Assembly (NCBI GenBank): GCA_947373495.1 | Contig: CANBXZ010000005.1 | Coordinates: forward strand, 1-56,032 | Length of the DNA stretch: 56,032 bases | Direction: 5' to 3' | From: Acetobacteraceae bacterium | GTDB lineage: Bacteria > Pseudomonadota > Alphaproteobacteria > Acetobacterales > Acetobacteraceae | In this document: piece after piece, positions 19,610 through 28,464 of the stretch | Layout of the letters: each line of letters opens with the position of its first letter | How positions within the stretch are numbered: position 1 is the stretch's first letter | The notes under the pieces: generated by a model | Seen by the model: only the letters and a program-made list of their open reading frames with translations | What the model was told of the DNA's origin: nothing | Databases searched by the model: none | Program-made: the position numbers and the translations under genes

Positions 19610-20671
19610 ATGTTTCGCCGTCTGTTGCTGGGCGCCGTCGCCGCGCTCGGTTGTTCCACCTTTGCCGCGGCGCAGACGCTGCCGGCCGGCCCCAAGGTCA
19701 GCATTGTCGCGGTTACCCAGCCGGCGCCGACCCAGGCGCAGTTCCTGCTGGTTGACGTGCCATTCCTGCGCAACGCCCCGGCCCGCAGCGGCGGCCGCGT
19801 GGAGGTGAACCTTTCCACCCACGCCGAACGCAACCTGAGCGGCACCGAGCTGGTGCGGCTGGTGCGCAGCGGCCAGGCCGATATCGGCGCCTCCACCCTC
19901 ACCACCCTGGCCGGCGACGTGCCGATTCTGGATGGCGTGGACCTGACCGGCCTGGCGCCCGGCATCGCCACCGCGCGGCGCATCGCCGATGTGATGCTGC
20001 CGGTGGTCAACCGCGACCTGGAACGCTTCGGCGCCCGGCTCGTCATCATCTATCCCTTCCCGGCGCAGGTGCTGTGGTGCCGGCAGCCCTTCACCAGCCT
20101 GGCGGACATGCGCGGCCGCAAGGTGCGCACCTTCGGCCCCAGCCTGGTGGACCTGATGACCTCGCTGGGGGCGCAGCCGGTCAGCATCGGCTTCCCGGAA
20201 GTTTACAGCGCGCTGGAACGCGGCGTGGTGGACTGCGCCGTCACCGGCACCGGCTCGGGGGCCTCGGTGCGCTGGCCGGAAGTGGCGACGCATATCTCCA
20301 ACCTGCCGCTGAGCTGGGCGCTGGCCGGGTACATGGTCAACATCGCCTGGTGGAACCGGCTGGACCCCGCGGTGCGCAGCTTCATGGAAGCGACGTTCCG
20401 CGAGATGAACGACAAGCTGTGGGAACTGGGTGACGCCGCGACGCGGGATGGCATCGACTGCGCCATCGGCAACGCCGCCGGCTGCCGGATCCACCCGCTG
20501 GCCACCCGGCCGATGACCGAGGTGCGTGGCACCCCGGCGGATGCGGAAGAACTGAAGCGCATTCTGCGCGAACGCGTGCTGCCCGGCTTTGTGCAGCGTT
20601 GCGGTGCGCGCTGTGGCGACCTGTTCAACGAACACATCGCCCCGCTGGCCGGCGTGCGGGCAGGCGGGTGA
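19610..20671 (+). CDS. TRAP transporter solute-binding protein (DctP family)
   Basis: 353 residues from ATG 19610, chosen because GAGGAGG lies 5 bp upstream and a signal peptide follows (MFRRLLLGAVAALGCSTFAAAQ). Periplasmic carboxylate-binding protein of a TRAP transporter. Recognisable blocks: ADIGASTLTTLAGDVPILDG, FPAQVLWCRQPFTSLADMRGRKVRTFG, and GFPEVYSALERGVVDCAVTGTGS, the usual DctP ligand-arginine and hinge regions. Two Cys pairs near the C-terminus may form disulfides. First gene of a six-gene operon. Confidence 0.88.
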   Translation: MFRRLLLGAVAALGCSTFAAAQTLPAGPKVSIVAVTQPAPTQAQFLLVDVPFLRNAPARSGGRVEVNLSTHAERNLSGTELVRLVRSGQADIGASTLTTLAGDVPILDGVDLTGLAPGIATARRIADVMLPVVNRDLERFGARLVIIYPFPAQVLWCRQPFTSLADMRGRKVRTFGPSLVDLMTSLGAQPVSIGFPEVYSALERGVVDCAVTGTGSGASVRWPEVATHISNLPLSWALAGYMVNIAWWNRLDPAVRSFMEATFREMNDKLWELGDAATRDGIDCAIGNAAGCRIHPLATRPMTEVRGTPADAEELKRILRERVLPGFVQRCGARCGDLFNEHIAPLAGVRAGG

Positions 20672-21282
20672 TCGGCCTGTTGAACCAGGCGCGGCGGCTG
20701 CGTCACGGCGTCGCCGCGCTGGCTACCTTCATGGGCTGGGCGGCGGGCTGGAATTACGTCACCTGCGCCCTGTTCATCACCTTCGACATCGTCGGCCGCG
20801 CCGCCTTCGGGGTTTCCTCCACCGCCACGGTGGAGGTGACCGGCTACATGCTGGCCATCGGCATCGCCTGGGGGCTGGCGCATACGCTGGCCAAGCGGGC
20901 GCATATCCGGGTGGATGTGCTGGTTAACCGCCTGCCGGTGGGCCTGCGCGCCTGGCTGCATGCGCTGGCGCTGGCGCTGCTGGGCGTGTTCGCCGGCTTC
21001 TGCCTCTGGGCCGCGTGGAGCCTGGTGGACGAGAGCCTGCTGTTCGACGCGCATGACAATACCAGCCTGCGCATTCCGCTGGTGCTGCCCCAGGGGCTGT
21101 GGCTGGTGGGCATTGCCGCCTTCTGCCTGATGGTGGCGGTGCTGCTGCTGGAATCCCTGCTGTCGCTGCTGGCCGGGCAGGGGCCGGAACTGGACCGTCT
21201 GCTGGGCAGCCGCACGCTGGAAGACGAAACCGCCGAGGCATTGGAGGCCGTTGAAATGGCACGCAAGGGCGGGCACGCATGA
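20668..21282 (+). CDS. TRAP transporter small permease (DctQ family)
   Basis: 204 residues from GTG 20668, which overlaps the dctP stop as GTGA; this start suits translational coupling. Four hydrophobic helices are visible, with the DctQ block TATVEVTGYMLAIGIAWGLAHTLAKRAHIRVD. Inner-membrane subunit that pairs with the large permease to import carboxylates with sodium. Overlaps dctM by ATGA at 21279-21282. Confidence 0.88.
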   Translation: MIGLLNQARRLRHGVAALATFMGWAAGWNYVTCALFITFDIVGRAAFGVSSTATVEVTGYMLAIGIAWGLAHTLAKRAHIRVDVLVNRLPVGLRAWLHALALALLGVFAGFCLWAAWSLVDESLLFDAHDNTSLRIPLVLPQGLWLVGIAAFCLMVAVLLLESLLSLLAGQGPELDRLLGSRTLEDETAEALEAVEMARKGGHA

Positions 21283-22646
21283 TCGCCATCGTCTTCCTGC
21301 TGCTGCTGCTGGGCACCGCGATCTTCGCGGCCGCCACCGGTGGCCAGGCCATTCCGGTGGTGGAGATCCTTGGGCTGACCGGGGTGTTCCTGCTGTTCTT
21401 CGGCGCCGGGGTCTATGTGGCCGCGGTGCTGGGCTTGCTGGGCATTCTGGTTGGCCTGGCCTTCAGCGACCGGCCGTGGTGGGCCTTCGCCGGGCAAACG
21501 CTGTGGTCGCCTTCCAGCAACTTCGTGCTGGTGGCGGTGCCGCTGTTCCTGCTGATGGGCGAGATCCTGTTGCGCGCCGGCCTCAGCGACCGGCTGTACA
21601 AGGCGCTGAACGTCTGGCTGAACCGGCTGCCGGGTGGGCTGCTGCACACCAACATCGTCTCCTGCGCGGTGTTTTCCGCCATCAGCGGGTCCTCGGTGGC
21701 CACGGCCGCCACCATGGGCAGCGTGGCGCTGCCCTACTTCAATGGCACCAAGTACAGCCAGCGCATGGTGCTGGGCTCGCTGGCCGCCGGTGGCGCGCTG
21801 GGCAACCTGATCCCGCCCGGCATCACCTTCATCATCTATGGCCTCATCACCGAAACCTCGGTGGGGGCGCTGTACATCGCGGCGATCTTCCCCAGCCTGC
21901 TGGTCACCGGGCTGTTCATCGGCGTCATCATGATCCATGGGCTGACCCACCCGATGGAAAAGCCGCCGGCGCTGCCGCTGCGGGACAAGGTGCGCGCGCT
22001 GGTCGGGCTGGTGCCGACCTTCCTGCTGATGCTGCTGGTGCTGGGCAGCATCTACGCCGGCTTCGCCACGCCAACCGAGGCGGCGGCGCTGGGCGTGGTG
22101 GGCAGCGCGGTATTCGCCGCCATCGAGGGCAAGCTGAGCTTCCGCCTGCTGCATGCCAGCGCCGAGGCCACCGCGCGCAACACCGCGCTGCTCGGCCTCA
22201 TCATCTTCGGCGCCTACCTGCTGAACTACCTGCTGACGACGATCAACGTGCCGCAGGCGCTGGCGGGCTTCATCTCCGGCATGCCGTTGCCGGGCTGGGC
22301 CATCATGCTCTGCATCCTCGGGCTCTACATTGCGTTGGGCACCTTCATGGAAGGCTTTTCCATGATCATCACCACGGTGCCGGTGGTATTCCCCATCGTC
22401 ACCGCGCTGGGCTACGACCCCATCTGGTTCGGCGTGGTGGTGACCATGCTGGTGGAGATCGCGCAGATCAGCCCGCCCGACGGCACCGTGATGTACGTGC
22501 TGCAAGGCATGCGGCCCAAGCCCGGTGGGCCGATTACCGATGTGTTCGCCGGCGTGATGCCGTTTCTCGGCGCCTACATGCTGGCCGTGCTGCTGCTGAT
22601 GCTGTTCCCCGGCATTGCCACCTGGCTGCCAAAGATCATGGGTTGA
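21279..22646 (+). CDS. TRAP transporter large permease (DctM family)
   Basis: 455 residues with about 11-12 hydrophobic helices. DctM landmarks: FVLVAVPLFLLMGEILLRAG, VSCAVFSAISGSSVATAATMGSVALP, GSLAAGGALGNLIPPGITFIIYG, TPTEAAALGV and EIAQISPPDGTVMYVL. Translocation subunit of the sodium-coupled carboxylate importer. The hydantoinase A gene follows 4 bp later, which ties transport to hydantoinase chemistry. Confidence 0.93.
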   Translation: MIAIVFLLLLLGTAIFAAATGGQAIPVVEILGLTGVFLLFFGAGVYVAAVLGLLGILVGLAFSDRPWWAFAGQTLWSPSSNFVLVAVPLFLLMGEILLRAGLSDRLYKALNVWLNRLPGGLLHTNIVSCAVFSAISGSSVATAATMGSVALPYFNGTKYSQRMVLGSLAAGGALGNLIPPGITFIIYGLITETSVGALYIAAIFPSLLVTGLFIGVIMIHGLTHPMEKPPALPLRDKVRALVGLVPTFLLMLLVLGSIYAGFATPTEAAALGVVGSAVFAAIEGKLSFRLLHASAEATARNTALLGLIIFGAYLLNYLLTTINVPQALAGFISGMPLPGWAIMLCILGLYIALGTFMEGFSMIITTVPVVFPIVTALGYDPIWFGVVVTMLVEIAQISPPDGTVMYVLQGMRPKPGGPITDVFAGVMPFLGAYMLAVLLLMLFPGIATWLPKIMG

Positions 22647-22650
22647 TACG

Positions 22651-24702
22651 ATGTCCCGCCCCGTTCGCATCGCCGTCGATATCGGCGGCACCTTCACCGA
22701 CCTGCAGATCCTGGATGCGCGCACCGGCGCGGTGGTGGCGTGGAAAACGCCGACCACGCCGGAGGACCCGAGCATTGGCCTGCTGACCGGGGTGAAGGAA
22801 GCCGCCCTGCGCTTCGGCTTCACCCTGGCCGATGTGGGCCTGCTGCTGCACGGCACCACCATTGCCACCAACGCCGTGCTGGAACGCAAGCTGGCCCGCG
22901 GCGTGCTGCTGACCACGGCGGGCTTCGAGGATGTGCTGGAGATCACCCGGCACTTCCGCCGCGACGTGTACGGCCTGGCGCCCGACCCCTTCCCGGTGCT
23001 GGTGCCGCGCGACCGCCGCCTGGGCGTGGCCGAACGCATGCGCGCCGATGGCAGCGTGGAAACCGCGCTGGACGAAGCCGCGCTGGCCGGCCTGCTGGCC
23101 CGGCTGGACGCCACCCAGGCCGAGGCGGTGGCGATTGCCCTGCTGCATGCCTATGCCAACCCGGCGCATGAAGTGGCGCTGAAGGCGTGGCTGGCGCGCG
23201 AACGCCCGGGCCTGCCGGTTTCGATCTCGTCCGAGATCAGCCCCGAAATCCGCGAATACGAACGCAGCAGCACCACGGTGCTGAACGCGCTGCTGGTGCC
23301 GGTGGTGAAGGCCTATCTGGAAAAGCTGGAGGCGCGGCTGGGGGAGGGCGGCTTCGCGCCGCTGGTGTTCCTGGTGCAGTCCAATGGCGGCGTGTGCAGC
23401 CTGCGCACCGCGGCCGAGCAACCGGCGCGGCTGCTGCTCTCCGGCCCCTCCGGCGGCGCGCTGGCGGCCGGGCGCATCGCCGAATTGCTGGGCAAGCCGA
23501 ACCTGGTGGCGGTGGACATGGGCGGCACCAGCTACGACGTTTCCGTGGTGCAGGAAAACCGCGTCGGCGTGGTGACGCAGGGCGAGATCGACCGCCTGCC
23601 GGTGCGCCTGCCGATGGTGGAGATGCGCACCATCGGTGCCGGCGGTGGCAGCATCGGCAGCGTCGATGCCGGCGGTCGCCTCACCGTGGGCCCGCGCAGC
23701 GCCGGCGCCCGTCCCGGCCCGGTGGCCTATGCCCGCGGCGGCACCGAACCCACCGTGACCGACGCCAACCTGGCGCTGGGCCGGCTGGACCCGGACTACT
23801 TCCTGGGCGGCGCGATGAAGCTGGACATGCCCGGCACCCGCGCCGCCATCGCCGCCAAGGTCGGCGCGCCGCTGGGCCTGAGCACCGAGGCCGCGGCGCT
23901 CGGCATCATCACCGTGGTCAACGCCAACCTGGGCGCGGCGGTGCGGCTTTCCCTGTTCGAGAAGGGGCTGGACCCGCGCGACTTCGCGCTGCTGTCCTTC
24001 GGTGGGGCCGGCGGGCTGCACGCCACCGACGTGGCGACCGAAATGGGCATCAACGAAGTGGTCTTCCCGCGCGAGCCGGGGACGCTTTCGGCCTATGGCA
24101 TCCTGTTCAGCGACCTGGTGCAGGACCTGGCGCGGTCCCGCCTGCTGCGCGCCGATGCCGCCGCGCTGCCCGCCATCGGCGCGGTGGTGGCGGAGTTGCG
24201 CGCCGAGGCCGATGCCCGGCTGGCGGCCGATGGCGTCGCCGCCGATGCGCGCGAGATTTTGGTCGCCGCCGACATGCGCTATCACGGCCAGGCGTTCGAG
24301 TTGCTCATCCCCTGGGGCGATGTCGGGACGCCGGACGCGGCCATGCTGGCGGCGCTGAAGCAGCGTTTCCACGCCATGCACAAGCAGCGCTTCAGCTACG
24401 ACAGCCCGGCCGAGGCGGTGGAGATCGTCACGCTGCGCGTTACCGCCATCGGCCGGTTGCCGAAGCCGGAAGCCGCCGAAGCCGTGCCCGCCGCCCGCCC
24501 GGCGCTGAAGGGCAGCCGCCGGGTGTGGGAGGAACACGCCTGGCGCGACATTCCGGTATGGGACCGCGAGGCGCTGCCGCCGGAGGACATCATCACCGGC
24601 CCGGCGCTGGTGGAGGAGCCCTTCGCCACCCACTACATCAGCCGCGGCTGGACCGCGACGCTCGGCGCCGCCGGCGCCCTGATTGCCCGGAGGACCGCGT
24701 AA
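22651..24702 (+). CDS. Hydantoinase A / oxoprolinase family subunit (HyuA), copy 2
   Basis: 683 residues from ATG 22651, right after dctM. Same domain plan as the minus-strand copy: AVDIGGTFTDLQ, LHGTTIATNAVLERKLARG, SISSEISPEIREYERSSTT, QSNGGVCSL, LSGPSGGALAAGR, VDMGGTSYDVSV, GAGGGSIGSVDAGG and LSFGGAGGLHATDVA. It differs from copy 1 in many positions, so this is a separate lineage and not a recent duplication. Its stop overlaps the hyuB start by one base. Confidence 0.92.
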   Translation: MSRPVRIAVDIGGTFTDLQILDARTGAVVAWKTPTTPEDPSIGLLTGVKEAALRFGFTLADVGLLLHGTTIATNAVLERKLARGVLLTTAGFEDVLEITRHFRRDVYGLAPDPFPVLVPRDRRLGVAERMRADGSVETALDEAALAGLLARLDATQAEAVAIALLHAYANPAHEVALKAWLARERPGLPVSISSEISPEIREYERSSTTVLNALLVPVVKAYLEKLEARLGEGGFAPLVFLVQSNGGVCSLRTAAEQPARLLLSGPSGGALAAGRIAELLGKPNLVAVDMGGTSYDVSVVQENRVGVVTQGEIDRLPVRLPMVEMRTIGAGGGSIGSVDAGGRLTVGPRSAGARPGPVAYARGGTEPTVTDANLALGRLDPDYFLGGAMKLDMPGTRAAIAAKVGAPLGLSTEAAALGIITVVNANLGAAVRLSLFEKGLDPRDFALLSFGGAGGLHATDVATEMGINEVVFPREPGTLSAYGILFSDLVQDLARSRLLRADAAALPAIGAVVAELRAEADARLAADGVAADAREILVAADMRYHGQAFELLIPWGDVGTPDAAMLAALKQRFHAMHKQRFSYDSPAEAVEIVTLRVTAIGRLPKPEAAEAVPAARPALKGSRRVWEEHAWRDIPVWDREALPPEDIITGPALVEEPFATHYISRGWTATLGAAGALIARRTA

Positions 24703-26378
24703 TGGCACTCGGCCCGATTGAGATCGAAGTCATCCGCAACGCGCTGACCGCCGCGGCGGCCGAGATGGACGTGACGGTGTGGCGCACCAGCCGCAGCACC
24801 ATCGTGCGTGAGCTGCTGGACTATTCCACCGCGGTGTTCGACGCGGCCGGCAACAACGTGGCGCAGTCCGCGCGCATCCCCGGCCACCTGAACAGCATGT
24901 CGCACTTCCTGCGCGAGATCCTGGACAAGTACATCGACCCCGACACTTGGGGGCCGGATGACGTCGTCATCAGCAACGACCCCTATTGCGGTGGCCAGCA
25001 CCTGCCGGACATCACCGCCTTCAAGCCGGTGTTCGTGGATGGCCGGCGCATCGCCTTCGTCGGCACGCTGTGCCACCACATCGACGTCGGTGGCCTGGCG
25101 GCAGGCAGCTACGCCGCCAAGGCGATCGAGATCTTCCAGGAAGGCCTGCGCATCCCGCCGGTCAAGCTGATCGAGAACGGCAAGCGCAACGAGGGTATCT
25201 GGGCGATGATCCGCCAGAATATCCGCAAGCCGGACCTGCTGCTGGGCGACCTGACCAGCCAGATCGCCAGCCTGGATGTCGGCGCCGCGGCGCTGCACCG
25301 CCTGGCCGCGCGCTACGGCGCCGATGGCATGATGGAAGCCAGTGCCCGCATCCTGGACATGAGCGAGGCGGCGATGCGCGCCGCCATCGGCGCCATGCCG
25401 GACGGTACCTATGAGTTCACCGATTTCCTCGACGATGATGGCATCGACATCGGCAAGCCCATTCGCCTGCATGTCAGCCTGAAGGTGCATGGCGAGGAGA
25501 TCACGGTCGATCTCTCCGGCTGTTCGGCGCAGGTGACCGGGCCGACCAATGCCACGCTGGCCAGTTCCAACAGCGCGGTGATGTTCGCCATCATGTGCGC
25601 CTCCATGTCCGGCAATTCCGGCGACGAGGCCTTCCTGGCCAATGCCGGCTGCTACCGGCCGATCCACACCGTGGCGCCGGTGGGCTCGGTGGTGAATGCG
25701 CAGTTCCCGGCGCCGGTGGTGCACCGGGTGGCGGTGACGCACCGCTTGCTGAACGCCATGTTCGGCGCGCTGCACCAGGTGGTGCCGGAGCGGATTCCGG
25801 CGGCCTATTACGGCAACAGCTACGTCACCACCTTCCAGACCGTGGCGGCCAACAACAGCCGCGAAGTGCTGGTGGAGATCGAGATCGGCGGCAGCGGCGC
25901 GCACCCGGCGAAGGACGGCGTGAATGCCTATGCCAGCGGCATGCACAACAACAGCAACATCCCGATCGAGATGATCGAGAGCCAGATGCCCCTCACCATC
26001 ACCCGCTACGAGTTGCTGCGCGACAGCGGCGGCGCCGGCATGCGGCGCGGCGGCCTGGGCCTGGCGCGGGAATGGCGCGTCGACAGCGCCAGTTGCCTGT
26101 TCACCGCCAACATGGACCGCTTCGTCCACGCGCCCTATGGCCTGGCCGGTGGCGGCCCGGCCTCGCTTGGCAAGCTCATCCATGTCCAGGGCGGGGTGGA
26201 GCACGACCTGCCGCCGAAATCCGACAACGTGGTGCTGAAGCAGGGCGACCGGGTGCGGCTGGAAACCAGCGGTGGCGGCGGCTTCGGCCCGCCGACGCGG
26301 CGCGACCGCGCGCTGTTGGCGCAGGATGTGGCGCTGGGCTACATCAGCGCGGAGGACGCCAAGGCCCACTACGCATGA
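24702..26378 (+). CDS. Hydantoinase B / oxoprolinase family subunit (HyuB), copy 2
   Basis: 558 residues from ATG 24702 (one-base overlap TAATG with hyuA). B-subunit blocks: IEIEVIRNALTAAAAEMDV, AVFDAAGNNVAQSARIPGHL, DDVVISNDPYCGGQHLPDIT, CHHIDVGGLAAGSYA, GCSAQVTGPTNA, GSGAHPAKDGVNAY, RDSGGAGMRRGGLGL and ETSGGGGFGPP. Should form a complex with the HyuA upstream. The reading frame is open for 1.5 kb further upstream, but that is shadow of hyuA. Overlaps the next gene by ATGA. Confidence 0.92.
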   Translation: MALGPIEIEVIRNALTAAAAEMDVTVWRTSRSTIVRELLDYSTAVFDAAGNNVAQSARIPGHLNSMSHFLREILDKYIDPDTWGPDDVVISNDPYCGGQHLPDITAFKPVFVDGRRIAFVGTLCHHIDVGGLAAGSYAAKAIEIFQEGLRIPPVKLIENGKRNEGIWAMIRQNIRKPDLLLGDLTSQIASLDVGAAALHRLAARYGADGMMEASARILDMSEAAMRAAIGAMPDGTYEFTDFLDDDGIDIGKPIRLHVSLKVHGEEITVDLSGCSAQVTGPTNATLASSNSAVMFAIMCASMSGNSGDEAFLANAGCYRPIHTVAPVGSVVNAQFPAPVVHRVAVTHRLLNAMFGALHQVVPERIPAAYYGNSYVTTFQTVAANNSREVLVEIEIGGSGAHPAKDGVNAYASGMHNNSNIPIEMIESQMPLTITRYELLRDSGGAGMRRGGLGLAREWRVDSASCLFTANMDRFVHAPYGLAGGGPASLGKLIHVQGGVEHDLPPKSDNVVLKQGDRVRLETSGGGGFGPPTRRDRALLAQDVALGYISAEDAKAHYA

Positions 26379-26857
26379 GCTTCGATCCCGCCGAACACCG
26401 CATGGTGCCGCAGCAGCGCTGGTACGAGGATTTCAGCCTCGGCGAACGCTTTGTGCTGCCCAGCCGCACCATGACCAGCGGGATCTTCGCCGCCTTCCAG
26501 GTGGCCAGTGGCGACAACCACCCGGTGCATTACGACCGGGAATTCTGCCGTCGCCATGGCCATGCGGACATGTTGGCGCATGGCTTCCAGGTGGTGATCC
26601 AGACCTGTGCCGGGGCGGGGTTGTTCCCGCACATGGTGGAGGAGTCGCTGAAGGGCTTCATCGAACAGTCCAGCCGCTTCCTGGCGCCGGTGCTGCTGGG
26701 GGACACGGTGTATCCCTGCCTGGAAGTGGATGAGCTTTCGCCCAACCGTACCACCGGCGTGCTGGGGCTGCGCAGCACGGTACACAACCAGCACGGCGTG
26801 CTGGTGCTGGAAGGCCGGCACCGCTACCTGCTGAAGCAGCGCCATCCGAGCACCTGA
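26375..26857 (+). CDS. MaoC-like hotdog-fold dehydratase
   Basis: 160 residues. R-hydratase-type motif ASGDNHPVHYDREFCRRHGHADMLAHG, with the Asp and His expected in MaoC hydratases, near residues 50-75. Members add water to enoyl-CoA or dehydrate 3-hydroxyacyl thioesters. Coupled to hyuB by ATGA (26375-26378). As last gene of the dctPQM-hyuAB operon it suggests that the ring-opened or carboxylated product is handled as an acyl-CoA, but that is inference. Confidence 0.85.
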   Translation: MSFDPAEHRMVPQQRWYEDFSLGERFVLPSRTMTSGIFAAFQVASGDNHPVHYDREFCRRHGHADMLAHGFQVVIQTCAGAGLFPHMVEESLKGFIEQSSRFLAPVLLGDTVYPCLEVDELSPNRTTGVLGLRSTVHNQHGVLVLEGRHRYLLKQRHPST

Positions 26858-26870
26858 GCGGCGCCCAGGC

Positions 26871-26921
26871 ACCGGATCGGGATCTTCGCCGCAGGAGGCG
26901 CTGCGCCCGATCCGGTCTTTT
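26871..26921 (+). terminator. Terminator hairpin after the TRAP-hydantoinase operon
   Basis: ACCGGATCGGG (26871-26881) pairs perfectly with CCCGATCCGGT (26906-26916), followed by CTTTT. The loop holds a smaller CGCC/GGCG pair. Ends the plus-strand operon; lies between convergent genes. Confidence 0.75.
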
Positions 26922-26940
26922 GGTTCATCGGGTGGCTCCA

Positions 26941-26957
26941 CCTCAGGCGACCACGCG
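26941..26957 (-). repeat. Degenerate half copy of the REP-like palindrome
   Basis: On the minus strand it reads CGCGTGGTCGCCTGAGG, matching the left half of the family with one change (GAT to GGT). It abuts the stop codon of the minus-strand Bug gene. Confidence 0.6.
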
Positions 26958-27935
26958 CTACCGCAGCAACGCCTCCCAGCGCGTCACCTCGGCGGCCACA
27001 TAGGCTTCCGCTTCGGGCAGCGTCAGGTCCAGCACCCGGTCCGCGCCCAGTTCCGCCATGCGCAGGCGCAGCCTTTCGCTGCGCAGCGCGCGGGCGAAGG
27101 CGGCGTGGATTTCCTGGCGCAGCGCCAGCGGCGTGGCGCTGGAAAGCCAGGCCGCCTGCCACACCGTCATTTCCGCCGGCACGCCCATTTCGCGCCAGGT
27201 CGGCACCTCCGGCGCGTGCGGGCTGCGTTGGGCGCCGGTGACGGCGAAGGCGCGGGCCTGGCCGGCGCGGGCGGTGGCCAGCGCTACGGTGGCCACGTCG
27301 AACACGATGTTGATGCGCCCGGCGATCAGGTCCAGCTGCGCCGGGGCGCCGCCGCGATAGGGCACCGCCACCAGCTCCAGCCCGGTGGTCTTCAGGAACA
27401 GCAGGCCGGCCAGTTGCAGCGTGCCGGCGCCGGAGGAGGTGGCGTAGTCGAACCGCCCCGGCTCGGCCCGGGCCAGGGCCAGCAACTCGCGCAGGTCCCG
27501 CGCCGGGACGTTGTTGGCCACCAGCATCACCATGGGCGATTCGGCCACCACGCTCACCGGGGTCAGCGCCGTGGCCACATCCACGCTGGCATGGGGCGCC
27601 ATCACCCGCAGCCCGGCCTGGCCGGTGTTGCTGAACAGCGCGGTGTGGCCATCCGGCGCCGCGCGTACCACCGCCTCGGCGCCGAGCATGCCCTGGGCGC
27701 CGGGGCGATTCTCCACGATCACCGGGAAGGGCAGTTGCGCGGTCAGCGCCTCCGCCACCACCCTGGCCACCGTGTCGTTCGAACCACCGGCCGCGGCCGA
27801 GACCACGAAGCGCACCGGGCGTTCCGGCCAGGCCCGGGCCGGCGTGGCTGCCAGTAATGGGGACAGCAGCAGCGCCAGCACTGGGGCCAGCACTGGGGCC
27901 AGCAACGGTGCCAGCACCCATGCCGGCCGGGCCAT
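26958..27935 (-). CDS. Bug-type (TctC family) solute-binding protein, copy 2
   Basis: 325 residues; second orphan binding protein of the tricarboxylate-transporter type. A long hydrophobic signal region (about 1-35, ending TPARA) contains a repeated LAPV/LAPVL unit coded by a 12-nt tandem repeat. The mature part starts WPERPVRFVVSAAAGGSNDTVARVVAE and has NRPGAQGMLGAEAV, the family blocks. No TctA/TctB permease is adjacent. It is downstream of the small alpha/beta-barrel gene with a 3-bp gap, so the two form one minus-strand operon. Confidence 0.9.
   Translation of the reverse strand: MARPAWVLAPLLAPVLAPVLALLLSPLLAATPARAWPERPVRFVVSAAAGGSNDTVARVVAEALTAQLPFPVIVENRPGAQGMLGAEAVVRAAPDGHTALFSNTGQAGLRVMAPHASVDVATALTPVSVVAESPMVMLVANNVPARDLRELLALARAEPGRFDYATSSGAGTLQLAGLLFLKTTGLELVAVPYRGGAPAQLDLIAGRINIVFDVATVALATARAGQARAFAVTGAQRSPHAPEVPTWREMGVPAEMTVWQAAWLSSATPLALRQEIHAAFARALRSERLRLRMAELGADRVLDLTLPEAEAYVAAEVTRWEALLR
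27874..27921. repeat. 12-nt tandem repeat inside a signal-peptide coding region
   Basis: Two exact units of GCCAGCACTGGG (27874-27897) followed by two diverged units. On the minus strand it codes for the Leu-Ala-Pro-Val repeats of the Bug protein signal peptide. Confidence 0.8.
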
Positions 27936-27938
27936 GGC

Positions 27939-28397
27939 TCAGGCTTCCAGCTTGCGGATGAAGCGGCGGCTGCTGCGGAACAGCGGCCGCACCCGGTCGG
28001 TCCAGGCCGTGGTGCGGGCGGCGATCCAATGCGGGGTTTCGGGAATGTTCGGGGCTTCGAAGCGGTAGCAGGCCAGCAGGTTGAACGGGCCGCCATCCAG
28101 CCGGCGGTAGCGGGCGCCGCCGCGGGTGCCGGGCACGGCGCACAGCATCGGCAGGTGCTCGCCCTCATACCATTCGAAGATCGCCGGCAGGTCGGCCTCG
28201 GCGATTTCCAGCTCAACCGTATAGATGTAGGGCGCCGGCGAAATGTCGCCGATGACGCCGAGGCAGGCATAGGGAATGCCGCCGGCCGGGGTCTGGGCCG
28301 GGCCGGGTTCCATCCAGGTGATGAGGCCGGTCGGGTCGGCGATGTCACGGTAGCGCGTGCCGGCGCCTTCGCCGGGCAGGAACAGCATGTCGGCCAT
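27939..28397 (-). CDS. Small protein of probable dimeric alpha/beta-barrel type, function unknown
   Basis: 152 residues from the ATG at 28397, chosen because CGGAGGA lies 7 bp upstream and the protein sequence before it looks random. The stretch YIYTVELEIAEADLPAIFEWYEGEHLPML resembles the EthD/dimeric alpha-beta barrel pattern, but I cannot name a family firmly. It starts 67 bp from the divergent CMD-family gene and is followed by the Bug gene after 3 bp. Confidence 0.65.
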   Translation of the reverse strand: MADMLFLPGEGAGTRYRDIADPTGLITWMEPGPAQTPAGGIPYACLGVIGDISPAPYIYTVELEIAEADLPAIFEWYEGEHLPMLCAVPGTRGGARYRRLDGGPFNLLACYRFEAPNIPETPHWIAARTTAWTDRVRPLFRSSRRFIRKLEA

Positions 28398-28464
28398 ATG
28401 GGCATCCTCCGAGTTTCGCGCCATCATCACGGGAATGCCGTGAACGGCAAGAGGAGAGAACGCC

